Assembly (NCBI GenBank): GCA_036250195.1
Contig: JAVHZZ010000003.1
Span: 334,996,875-335,060,874, forward strand
Direction: 5' to 3'
Length of the DNA: 64,000 nt
Source of the DNA: Mixophyes australis
Taxonomy: Eukaryota; Chordata; Amphibia; Anura; Limnodynastidae
The position numbers and the translations under genes were made by a program. Under the pieces are notes generated by a model. It saw only the letters and a program-made list of their open reading frames with translations, made no database searches and was not told the origin of the DNA. Below are positions 43,887 to 54,682 of the stretch, one piece after another; position 1 is the first letter of the stretch; each line of letters starts with the position of its first letter.

Positions 43887-46800
43887 AGAGGAGCTACATG
43901 ACAAGTATTACACTGTACTAGAAAACTATTTTAATGCTTCCATTCGCATTCACCTACACCACATTAATTCACATATTGTTTACTATATTTGCAGTGCAGT
44001 GAATACTTTACACATGTTCATTCCAACAATTATGCCTCACACCAGGCAATGACTGGAGCAATTTTGCCACTTATGTATAAAATAAGACTTAATGGCTGAA
44101 CGTGCACATAGAAAGATGCATCTGTCAATGGCTAACTGCTATTTTCCCTTTTCTCAGTTCCTTTCCTCCTGGGAAGTCATTAGCATATTAAATTGCATTG
44201 GCAGACTAAGAGAAATAGAGTCATATTTCTTGACAAAATCAGGTGGGAAGATGACATTTCATTATGTCTAACTTGCGGCATCATTAGGTTGCAGAGAAAA
44301 ATAGAATGATAAAGGCATTTGGAAATGACAAGATGCTGACCTAGAGAGGAAATTTACACAGATATTGGTCCACAGTGTATCATTCATCTCAGAGTTCAGA
44401 GCTGCTGGAATAACCATCTTATTAAGCGCAACAAAAGCAGAAATTTCTGTCTTACAAGAAGTGATTATTAAACAGTTTCTTTAAACATTGCTTGCAAAGA
44501 CATTTACATGATTTATTGTAAGTAACTAACATGCATACTAAGGAATCTGCATCATTGTCTTTTAGTAGCATTGAGAATACTTCTGAGGCCAATTGTCTTA
44601 ATTATCGTTATTTATTTTGGAAATACCAACACCATGGTACATGAAGGCAATTAAAATGATTGTCCAGGAAAATAAGATGCAGTCTCATGAACATCTGGAG
44701 ACACCCAATGTTATATTATGCAGCATTTTAATGTTTTTTTCTATTTGACTCCTATTTTATCTTCATTTGTAAAAATTAATATTAAATAGCTTTTTCCTAT
44801 TTTCCGCTAAGAAATGAATCTATTAAAGCAATTGTATTTTTATGGGCTTTAAGCCCACATGGGATTCCCTCACAATATTCTTGTAAAAAAGAACGATAAC
44901 TGTAGATGGGGCAGAAGTCATGGCAGGAGCAATCTTGGTTTTTATGCTGATAGCTCATGTATCTCCACTAATCCTGACCAATAGGCAGAGCTACAGTAGA
45001 TGTGAGGGACTCAGAACTACCCTTTGGACTATCAATTTCTGTCTGTTCATGATATTTAAGGAACTACCATGCTGTCTGAACAAATCCCTGTGAACACATA
45101 AAGGATTCCTTTACAAACATTATAAGTGTAATGGGACAGATGATTGGCACACCAGAAGTAGTGTAAGGAAGGATCCTACAGGCCCGGTGGTATGCTAGAG
45201 AAGAAAAGGTCTCCCCAGAATAAAACAAGGAAGGCAGGGCTAAAACTGCAGAAACTCGTGGGTTTATTCTCTTTGCTTGTGTCATAAGGTTTTACCACAG
45301 TAGCAGATAAGTAGCGGTAGCGTAGAGAAGTAATACCACGATACCATCAACATGCAATGTTATTCAAATTAATTAACATTTTAGGAATCTTGTATCAACA
45401 ATATTAGCAATATGCAAACATAAATCATCACACATAGGTCACTGAATAAATATATCTCACTTTGGCATGGTGTTTCATTGGATAAATACTATTGAGAGAC
45501 AATTGGTTGCTAACAATTTAATTAGACCATTACACTAAATGCTGCTGCAGCAGATTATCTAGAAAAATCGATCACAATAGACTTTTAGTGTAATAATAGA
45601 AAACTTGTTACATAAGATCAGTAGAGATGCAACATTGATTAATACAACTTGCTCAGGTTAGATACTTTAGCAGAAATGACTGTAGATTAGATTCACTTAC
45701 AATAGATAGAAGCCACTGGAGTATAATGTTATCCACAAGTTAAAGCAAAGTTTCAGCTGGACACATGAAGCTTATTTACTTGTGCAAGATAAAATCAGTA
45801 ATCGATAACTCCCAGCAACTTTAGAGTTAAACAATCATTTAGGGCAGTTTCACAATAGAATCAAATTTCTGATGCAATATAAACAAACTCTTTTGACAAA
45901 TGGTTTCTCTCTATGTCCCTTGCACACTGCGTCAGCTTGCAGATAAACTTTAAATACAGCAGATTTGGCTGGAATAAACTCTTCCTTCAGACTGAACCAT
46001 AACCTCTCATTAGCAATATTACAGTCCTGGTCAATTTAATAACAAGGTTTGATGTCTCACTTAAATAACTTGAACAGAAGAAAGCAAAATAACCATAAAC
46101 TTATCTTTCTTCATACGAGTCCTGCTGACATCACATGGACAGGGGCAAGTTAGGTCCTTTTTCTGTAGTCTAAAGATGTTTCCTTCTGGGCTGGCATTAC
46201 ATCTGGCGTTTACATACTTTAGCTGAAATCATCCCTCAAGCAATAGTTCTGCAACAGTTCTCAATGGCTCTTGGTGGAAAGATTCCCCATTATCTCAGCT
46301 AGCAGTCACTCACCACTTCCCAGCAAAACATCAACTAGCCTATAGCAGTTCGCATTTGGCTCCTCTCCTTTTCCCAAGAATCTCTGGGAACCTTCTAGTA
46401 CATTGTGGCACTGAAATGCCTGTTTTTCAACTTGTTGCAGTGTCTAACTGCCTCTACATGCTTCCAGCGCAGTCTGGGTCTCTAATGATCAGCATGGGGC
46501 TGTAGTTTGCAGTTTGTCCACCCCAAAAAGGCCTACACAATTTGCATTGAACTTCCCAGAAACTCTGGGGAACTGTAGTATTATGAATGAGTGCATGCAG
46601 TAATATTCCTGTGATTTGCTGTGTATTACATTTGTAGCTGCAAAGTTTTGCCGAACAGACACTTGCATTCATTGTCTAATTTGCTTTAAATATATAAAAG
46701 CTAATTGCTGACTGCTTGCTGTGGTTCAGTGCAAATTGTGCACTTAAATGTAATGTTAGCAAATGAGCCATGTTGTCTACAAATGTGTATTTCACTTTAG

Positions 46801-47337
46801 AAAAAAAAGCAGAAAAAAAGTCATGCAGCTGGTCTGCCATATATGGAAAAATATATATGTATCTTAGTGCTTATAATAAATCAGTGGATGTCAGCAGCAA
46901 GAAGGCCTCAATAATGATTATCAGACATAGGAGTTATGGGGGAATGGCTACAGAGGTGGAATTGGCTCCAGTCACTTTGCATGCTATGTGATAAATTCAC
47001 ATCCTCCATCTCAAAGTCATGACTGAGTGTGTCAGAACAGTTTGCAGACTGTCTTGCTCTCTCCTACCTGTTCTTGCTACTTTCAAAACTTGTTGCTGAT
47101 TCTCCTGTCCTAAGCTCAGTTGCTGTTTGTCTGGATCCTGAAATATTGGATTATCATTTGGAAAAAGGACAGGCACATGATATAGAAATCCAAGCAAGGA
47201 GTTAACACAGTAGGCCTCCCTACCCCAAAGAAGCCCGATATTAAATCAAAAGCACCCACGTTTAATAATTAGGCCTCCCAGCAACCAACCTGGAGAGTAA
47301 ATTAATGTCATTTACCTTTGATAAAAAGATCAGTTTT
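43887..47337. other. No gene recognised
   Basis: AT-rich, non-coding. 45080-45290 and 46290-46680 are more balanced and may be eroded LTR-like sequence on the minus strand, but no termini were found. I see no exon-like conserved frame. Confidence 0.4.
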
Positions 47338-47342
47338 CCCCC

Positions 47343-48804
47343 TGTCACGGGCACTAGGAGTTTATACCCGAGTTTCACCTGATGTTATAACTGACAGAGG
47401 GGCGGTGTTGACCATGACCTCAGGGCAGTTAGGTGAATGATTGGAATGATGATAACAGCAGGAAAGTAGAGAATGTCTTATGAAGTCAATGACTTGCAGC
47501 TGTTGATGGTGGAAGGTCAGCGACTTGGAACTGTAGAGAAGAAGCTATATAGCTTCAGACGAGATGAGAGGACGTGAATAGGTGAAGGTAGCTCGTGGAG
47601 CAGTCAGTGGTCTGCGTACAGCAAGTTGTACCACTGTAGTGATGAGGAGGTTGTCCAGGTGCAGGTAGGTAGTAGGGTAGTCGGTGGTCTGCGTATAGCA
47701 AGTTGTACCACCGCTGTGATGAGGAATGTCCAGGTGTAGGTAGGTAGCAGGAGAGTCAGTGGTCTGCGTATAGCAAGTTGTACCACTGCTGTGAGGAGGA
47801 ATGAGGACTTGTCCAGGTGCAGGAGAGTGGTGTGGAAACGGCAAACTGTAGCTGTGTGGAAACAGCGCGAGTAGAAAGGAGTTTTGTACAACACAATTAG
47901 GTAAGTACAATAATTAGTCTGTCAATATAGTAGCTGGCTCTGCAGCGTGGAGAAGCGGGTCAGTGCGGATATGCAAGTAACAACAAAGTCAATATGATGA
48001 GAGCATACCGCAGCTGAGTGAGAAGCTTGTCTGGGTAAACAGGCAATGTAGCATAGACAGTTTATCATAGGTAACTGTACCTTAGTGAAGTAGTCACGTA
48101 TAGTTCAATAGGTATGCAAGTAAACAATAATAGTCAATAGTGGTTATGTATACCAAGTCGAGCAGGAATCAGCTGGGAAGCTGAAGAAGCGATCAGCTGA
48201 GTAGACACGCTGTAGCGGGTATGGGAACCGCCGTTGAGTAGAGCAGGGAACAGCTTGGAAACTGTAGACGATCAGCTGAGTAGACACGCTGTAGTGGGTA
48301 TGGGAACCGCCGGTGATTAGAGCAGGAAGCAGCTTGGAATCTGCAGACGATCAGCTGAGTAGACACGCTGTAGCGGGTATGGGAACCGCCGGTGAGTAAA
48401 GCAGGAAGCAGCTTGGAAACTGCAGACGATCAGCTGAGTAGTAATGCTGTAGCGGGTATGGGAACCGCCGATGAGTAGAGCTGGAAGCAGCTTGGAAACT
48501 GCAGACACGAGTAGAGCTGGAAGCAGCTTGGAAACTGCAGACACAAGTAGCTCACAGGAACACCTATAGAGAATCACTGGGAATGAGACTCCAAGATCAG
48601 GCCACTACCTAAGGCTGCAGGTGCCTTAAGTAGGGTGAGTTGATTGATCCATCAATCACATTAGTGGTCAGGTGTAGCTGTTAACGGGACCTGCGTATGC
48701 GCAGTGCGACAGGATGGCGGACGGCGCGGTTCAACACAGGTGTAAGCGGGAAAGAAGGAGAACCACGTACCAGAGTGGAGGCACTCACACTCTGGTGAGT
48801 GACA
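47343..48804 (-). repeat. Element A 3' LTR (1462 bp)
   Basis: Contains three copies of the hairpin unit (47605-47788) and four regularly spaced starts of a 79-bp unit (GATCAGCTGAGTAG at 48191, 48270, 48349, 48428). It lacks one copy of each relative to the 5' LTR. Confidence 0.95.
47605..47788 (-). repeat. Hairpin array, element A 3' LTR (three hairpins)
   Basis: Stems at 47605-47611/47630-47636 (CAGTGGT/ACCACTG), 47682-47688/47707-47713 (CGGTGGT/ACCACCG) and 47757-47763/47782-47788 (CAGTGGT/ACCACTG). The loop core is constant (TTGCT..ACGCAG on the element strand). The second stem has changed on both sides. Confidence 0.9.
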
Positions 48805-48807
48805 GTA

Positions 48808-48818
48808 CCCCCCCTTTT
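48808..48818 (-). other. Polypurine tract of element A
   Basis: AAAAGGGGGGG on the minus strand, separated by TAC from the start of the 3' LTR. This is the expected primer for plus-strand DNA synthesis. Confidence 0.85.
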
Positions 48819-48869
48819 AAAGGTGGGCACAGAACACTTGGAACCGGGCTTGCCCGGAAATTTTAGGTA

Positions 48870-51800
48870 GAATTTTTTAGCAGGGCTGGAGCGTTGAGGT
48901 CATCAGCGCGAATCCAGGAGCGTTCTTCTGGACCAAAGCCCTTCCAATGAACGAGGAATCTGAGAGTTCCTCGCAAAATTTTGGCATCCAGAATTTGAGA
49001 TATCTCGAACTCCTCTTCTTGATGAATCTGTACTGGTTTAGGTACAGAAGGAGGAGCAGAAAAGCGATTAATAATAAGAGGTTTGAGCAGTGAGACATGG
49101 AAGGCATTGGAGATCCGGAGGTTCTTTGGTAATAGTAGCTTGAAGCATACAGCATTTCATGGACGGAACCTTCAGGCGGATATTTTTTGTAGAAAGCCAT
49201 ACACGGTCTCCAATCTTGAGTGGTGGAATGGCTCGCCTCTTTTTATCTGCGAAGAATTTGTATCTGGTTGATGCCTTTCTCAGGAAAGATCTCACCAGAT
49301 GGTTTTGAAGTTTATACAAAGTTTCTCCACGGAACTTGGGTGGAAGGGAGGGCAGGAAACTCTGGGAGAGACGGATGGTGGCCGTAAACCACGAATAAAG
49401 GAGTTTTAGTTGAAGATTCATGGTACATGTTATTGTGGGCAAACTCAGCCCACGGGAGTAGATCTACCCAATTATCTTGGTTGGCTGAGGAGAAGATTCT
49501 TATGAAGGTCTCAAGGTCTTGATTGACTCTTTCGGTCTGTCCCTTAGATTGAGGGTGGTAAGAAGATGATAGAGAGAGTCGGATACCCAAGGTCTTGCAA
49601 AGGGCTCGCCAGAATCTGAAGACGAACTGTACTCCTCTATCAGACACAATCTCGGAGGGACAGTCATGAATCCGAAAGATCTCTTTAATAAAATGGTCAG
49701 TCAAGGTAGAAGAAGATGGTAATCCAGTTAGAGGGACGAAGTGAACCATCTTGGAGAATCTGTCCACCACTACCCAGATGGTATTACATCTCTTGCTAAG
49801 AGGAAGTTCGGTGACAAAGTCCATACTTATATGGGTCCATGGTTTGGTAGGGATAGGTAGTGGTTGGAGCAATCCCGCTGGTGTTCTGCGGGAAGACTTA
49901 AATTGAGAGCAAATCTCACAAGCGGCCACAAACTCTCTGACATCCTTTCTGATAGAGGGCCACCAATAACTCCTGGAAAGGATCTCAAAAGTCTTTCGTT
50001 CACCAGAATGTCCAGAAAAGCGTGAAGAATGGTACCATGACAATATTCTCTTACGAAGAGATGGCGGAACGAGGGTTTTCCCAAACGGTAGCACATTGGT
50101 GGAAGAAGTGGCCAAAGTCACACATTTGGGATCCAGTATAGAATGGTCGGAACAATCCGTGATGTCAGAGGGAGGTGCAAACGCCCGGGATAAAGCGTCT
50201 GCTTTTTTGTTCTTTGCAGCTGGTTTGAACGTAATGATGAGCTCGAAGCGGGAAAAGAAGAGTGACCATCTCGCCTGTCGAGGGTTTAAGCATTGAGCTG
50301 TTTGTAAATAGAGGAGATTTTTATGGTCTGTAAAGATGGTTACAGGGTAACGAGCCCCCTCCAGCAGATATCTCCACTCCTCCAATGCGACTTTTATAGC
50401 TAACAGTTCCTTGTCACCGATGGTGTAATTTTTTTCCGCGGGTAGAAGACCCCGGGAGTAGAAAGCGCAAGGATGGAACTTCTGTTGCTCAGATCTTTGG
50501 GAGAGAATGGCCCCTAGTCCGACATTGGAGGCATCTACCTCGAGAAAGAAGGGAAGGTTCACATCAGGCTGCCGCAGAACAGGAGCGGTGGAAAAGGCCT
50601 CTTTAAGGCTTTGGAAAGCTTGAAGGGCCTCGGAGGACCAGTGTTTAGTATTGGCACCCTTCCTGGTCAGGGCCACAATAGGAGAGGCAATAGAGGAGAA
50701 GTTCAAGATAAAGCATCTGTAATAATTCGCAAAATCCAGGAAGCGTTGTATAGCCCTGAGGGTAGTTGGCTGAGGCCAAAGTAGAATGGCATTAACTTTG
50801 TCAGGGTCCATCTCCAGACCTACTCCGGACACAATGTATCCCAAGAATGGAATTTGGGATAATTCGAAGGAGCATTTCTCTAATTTGCAGAAAAGGAGGT
50901 TCTTCCGCAGTCTGGAGAGAACTTCTGCCACATGTTGATGGTGGGAGACAAGATCTTGAGAGAAGATTAAAATGTCGTCCAGATAGACTACAACGCACAC
51001 GTATAATAGGTCCCGGAAGATCACGTTCACGAATCCTTGGAAGACAGCAGGGGCGTTACATAGTCCAAATGGCATAACTAGGTATTCGTAATGCCAATCC
51101 CTGGTGTTGAATGCTGTCTCACATTCGTCTCCTGACTTGATCCGGATTAGGTTGTAAGCGCCACGGAGATCAAGTTTGGTAAAAATCCGAGCACCTTTAA
51201 TACGATCGAAGAGTTCGGTGATAAGAGGAATCGGGTACCGGTTTTTCACGGTTATGGCATTGAGCCCCCATTAATCAATGCAGGGTCTTAAGGTCCCATC
51301 TTTCTTCTTCTTCACGAAAAAGAAGCCCGCTCCAGCGGGAGAGCTGGAAGGTCGAATGAACCTGCGATGAAGGTTTTTCTTGATATACTCTGACATAGCC
51401 TGTGTCTCTGGTAGCGAGAGAGGGTATACATGGCCCCTAGGAGGGTTTTTGCCAGGTAGTAGATCTATAGGACAATCCCATGCCCGATGAGGTGGCAGGC
51501 GTTCAGATTGCGCCTTATCGAACAGGTCAGTGAACGGGGCATACTGTGGAGGAAGGCCCGGAGGACCAGTTTTTATAGACGATCTGTTGATTTTGAGTGG
51601 TACCACTCGGGTTAGGCATCTATGATGACAATCCGGGCCCCAGGATGTGACTTGGGGAGTACTCCAATCAACTTGTGGTGAATGAAGCTGAAGCCATGGA
51701 AGGCCAAGAACGATGGGACTAATAGTAGCAGGAAGGACCAGCAAAGAGATTTTCTCTTGGTGTAAGGCTCCAATTTGGAGGGTCAAAGGAATCGTACAGT

Positions 51801-52077
51801 GAGTAATAAGTCCATTAATGATACGAGAGCCGTCTATAGCGGTGACCGCTATGGCAGTTTTTAACGGGACCACTGGTAGGGACCACTGGTTAACTAGAGC
51901 ACTGGAGATAAAGTTGCCGGCAGCGCCGGAATCCAGAAGTGCTTGAGAGATAAAAGATTTGGTGGCTGAGAAGATGGTAACATCAAATGCACACACTTTG
52001 GAATCCATAGAAGATGGAGAGGAGTCCAGGGACCCTAACCTTACCTCTCCAGAACTGGTAAGGGCCTGGCATTTCCC
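48870..52077 (-). pseudogene. Element A pol: protease, RT, RNase H, integrase, chromodomain
   Basis: Entered by a -1 shift at GGGAAAT (minus strand, 52071-52077). Domain order: aspartic protease (LLDSGAAGNF near 51920-51950), linker, RT with YLDD near 50960-50975, RNase H (FLEVDAS, FTDHK), integrase zinc region (YWWPSI, CEICSQFKSSRR) and DDE core (SMDFV, VSDRGVQF, NQDLE), then a chromodomain (LRFLVHWKGFGPEERSWI near 48900-48950). A TAA at 51271-51273 stops RT just before the conserved GLNAIT segment. The long frame 49312-51249 then ends by frameshift, and another shift lies near 48885. The chromodomain is thought to direct integration to modified chromatin in this group. Confidence 0.9.
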
Positions 52078-52742
52078 GACTTCTTGGGGCATGAGTTCAG
52101 GCTGTGAGTAGGGTCAGCACAATAGATGCAGAGTCTATTTTGTATTCGTCGATCCCTCTCTTTAGATGTTAACTTAGAGCGTCCTACCTCCATGGGTTCC
52201 ACTGGAGGGGGAAGATGACGAACTTGAGGTGATGGACGAGTGAACCCCTTAGAGGTGCTTGTTCTTTCAGACTCCCTCTCACAGAATCTCATGTCTACCC
52301 TATGACATAGGGAAATTAGATCGTCCAAGGAGGAGGGTAACTCTTGTGTGGTCAGTGCTTCTTTGATCTTATCCGTCAGACCCTGCCAGAAGGCAGCTAT
52401 CAGGGCCTCGGTGTTCCACTGTAGTTCAGAGGCGAGTATCCAAAACTGAATGACGTACTGGGCCACAGTGTGTGATGCTTGGCATAGTCGGAGAATGCTG
52501 GAAGCCGCAGAGACAACGCGGCCAGGTTCATCGAAAATTTTGCAAAACGTGGAAATGAAGAGTGCACTATCCTCCAATAGGGCGTCATTTCTCTCCCACA
52601 GAGGGGAGGCCCACACAAGAGCCTGTCCGGAAAACAGAGAAATGAGGTAGGCAATCTTGGCACGGTGAGTGGCAAAATGGTGAGGTTGAAGCTCGAAATG
52701 GAGAGAGCACTGATTCAGAAAACCTCTACACGTCTTGGGATC
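52041..52742 (-). pseudogene. Element A gag, 3' part (cut by element B)
   Basis: The capsid-like region (LNQCSLHFEL, ALVWASPLWERND, AFWQGLTDKIKEAL) leads to one CCHC knuckle (CIYCADPTHSLNSCP) and a stop at 52041. The 5' part lies at 60681-60926. Before the insertion the two parts were in frame and coded about 315 residues. A downstream-of-insertion start in element B's LTR gives a longer artificial frame, which is not the real gene. Confidence 0.9.
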
Positions 52743-52893
52743 TCCATTGTCACTCACCGGACTGTGAGTGCTTCTTCTCGTATATTTAGGAACCGTGGCC
52801 GTCCTCCATCCTGAGGGTCTGCGCATGCGCAGCCCTTTCAAACCCTTCAGTACCTGTTCCTTTAACTTAATTGGCAGATCAGGCAACACTCCC

Positions 52894-52900
52894 TATATTA
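52894..52900 (+). promoter_or_regulatory. TATA-like box of element B
   Basis: TATATTA lies about 25-30 bases upstream of GCCTGATCTTGG, the sequence that pairs with the primer site and hence should be at the RNA 5' end. An inverted repeat, GATCAGGCAAC (52877-52887) / GTTGCCTGATC (52922-52932), brackets the box. Confidence 0.6.
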
Positions 52901-53040
52901 AGCACCTTTGGTCAATACCACGTTGCCTGATCTTGGAGTCTCATTCCCCATGAGCCTCTGAAGGTGTTCCTGTGTTTCCTCGTGTATTCAGCGCTGCTGA
53001 TTCCTGTGGTTTCCAGACCACTTCTACTCCTGTGGTTTCC

Positions 53041-53458
53041 AGACCACTTCAACCCTCCTGTGTATCATCGTGACTGTTAGCTGATTCCTATCCGCTGCCT
53101 CCGTGCACTACAGTCTTCTAACCACTTCAACTCTGCTGTGTTTCATCGTGACTGTTAGCTGATTCCTATCCGCTGCCTCCGTGCACTACAGTCTTCCAAC
53201 CACTTCAACTCTGCTGTGTTTCATCGTGACTGTTAGCTGATTCCTATCCGCTGCCTCCGTGCACTACAGTCTTCCAACCACTTCAACTCTGCTGTGTTTC
53301 ATCGTGACTGTTAGCTGATTCCTATCCGCTGCCTCCGTGCACTACAGTCTTCAATCTACTTCAACTCGCCTGTGTTTCATCGTGACTGTTTGGCTGATTC
53401 CTATCTGCTGCCTCCGTGCGCTTCAGTCTTCAGCTCATCGCATCTCTCCCGTGTTTCC
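53041..53458 (+). repeat. 78-bp tandem array in element B 5' LTR (five copies)
   Basis: CGTGACTGTTAGCTGATTCC-type units begin at 53069, 53147, 53225, 53303 and 53381 (exact 78-bp steps). The partner LTR has three (59247, 59325, 59403). Open frames over it are repeat artefacts. Confidence 0.95.
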
Positions 53459-54192
53459 TCGAGACTGCTACAACTGATTCTTATCCGCTGCTCTCCGTGC
53501 TCAACAGTTCCAGCTCAGCTCTGCTCTCCCGTGTTTCATCGTGGCTGCACCTGCTGGTTGCTATCCGCTACCTCCGTGTACCTGCAGAGTCCTGCTGACT
53601 GCTACTCCTCAGTTCTAATCGTGTCTACAACAGCTGATCCGCTCTCCGTGCTTCTCAGTGTTCCTGCTGGTCTCTACTCGCCAGTCTGCATCGGATCTGC
53701 GCCTCACTGCTTTCATCTCGTCTAGACCATCGCTACTCTTCAGGGTCCTCCAGGAGTCCAGTTCTACATACTACTGCTTCCTGAATATTTGTTCCCCTGC
53801 TGGTCTACCTACCTGTGCGCTGCACCTACTTGATTACCGCTTCACCCTTCAGGGACTTCGCATCCTGCCGGCCTCCAGCCGTTCAGGTATCTCTGCACTC
53901 CTGTCTGACAGCCTGCTCCTGAATCACGGTATGCATACTTCTCATTGACTGTGCTGGTGTATTGCATATCTTGCTGGACTGAGTTTGTTCTCCTCTGGAG
54001 TTTACTATCCGCTGAGACTATTACCATCATTGACTGTGTTATCTTTTGCCCGGATAGTTTTCAGTGACTTTCTATTATTGCAGTGCTGTTCAGTCATTAC
54101 TATATTGTGCATGTTATTGTGGATCAAGTTTAAGGTGCCCGTGTATCCTCTGTATTGCAGTCTCTCCCCGTGCTCCTCCTCACATATATATT

Positions 54193-54452
54193 CAGTGGTA
54201 CAACTTGCTAGAGGCAGACCACTGATCCCTGTTTCCTGTGTCACCTGTTCCAGTATCCTCTCACATAGCAGTGGTACAACTTGCTAACGCAGACCACTGA
54301 CTCCCCGGATACCTCCACTTGGATTCCATTCCTTCACTCAGACAGCGGTACAACTTGCTATCCGCAGACCGCTGACTCTCATCACCTCCTCGTTTCTGTT
54401 GGACATTCCTCCTCACTATAGCAGTGGTACAACTTGCTACCGCAGACCACTG
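54193..54452 (+). repeat. Hairpin array in element B 5' LTR (four hairpins)
   Basis: Stems at 54193-54199/54218-54224, 54269-54275/54293-54299, 54343-54349/54368-54374 and 54422-54428/54446-54452. Three are CAGTGGT/ACCACTG; the third is CAGCGGT/ACCGCTG, a matched two-sided change. The loop keeps ACAACTTGCTA and GCAG. Spacing is 74-79 bp. Confidence 0.92.
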
Positions 54453-54671
54453 ACTACCCTCACGTGTCCTTTGTCCATACAGTTCCTCGTGTATTACTAC
54501 ATCCATATTACCAGTGCTGCTAGTCATAGACTTTCCTGAGCATCTCTATCATCTGCTATTTCCTGTTCCGTGATCACCCTGCTACCAGAGTACCATATTA
54601 CCATCTATACTGCTCTGGTAAGCCTATCACCTGGTGATCCCTGGGTAAAGACTCCTAGTGCCCGTGACAGT

Positions 54672-54681
54672 AAGATCAGGC
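54672..54681 (+). other. Element B self-priming primer-binding site
   Basis: AAGATCAGGC, three bases after the LTR, is the exact complement of GCCTGATCTT at 52925-52934 (10 bp, plus a G-U pair). The gag ATG follows one base later. tRNA-primed elements usually show TGG here, which is absent. Confidence 0.8.
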
Positions 54682-54682
54682 C

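Larger units (their letters stand above)
52748..54669 (+). repeat. Element B 5' LTR (1922 bp)
   Basis: TATA-like TATATTA at 52894-52900, predicted RNA start near 52925, a 78-bp array (five copies) and four hairpins (54193-54452). It is longer than its partner by two 78-bp units and 11 bp. Confidence 0.95.

Noticed and set aside
46290..46680. Possible LTR or UTR on the minus strand
   Set aside because: Balanced composition only; no TG...CA ends, duplication or polypurine tract found.
53041..53458. Regularly spaced repeats as a CRISPR array
   Set aside because: Units are contiguous 78-bp tandem repeats without variable spacers, lie inside a eukaryotic LTR and recur in its partner.
53041..53948. 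Overlapping open frames of 60-117 codons in the LTRs of element B (repeated at 59359-59959)
   Set aside because: They arise from a 78-bp unit (a multiple of three) and C+T-rich leader sequence, are Ser/Leu-rich in all frames, and have no known motif.
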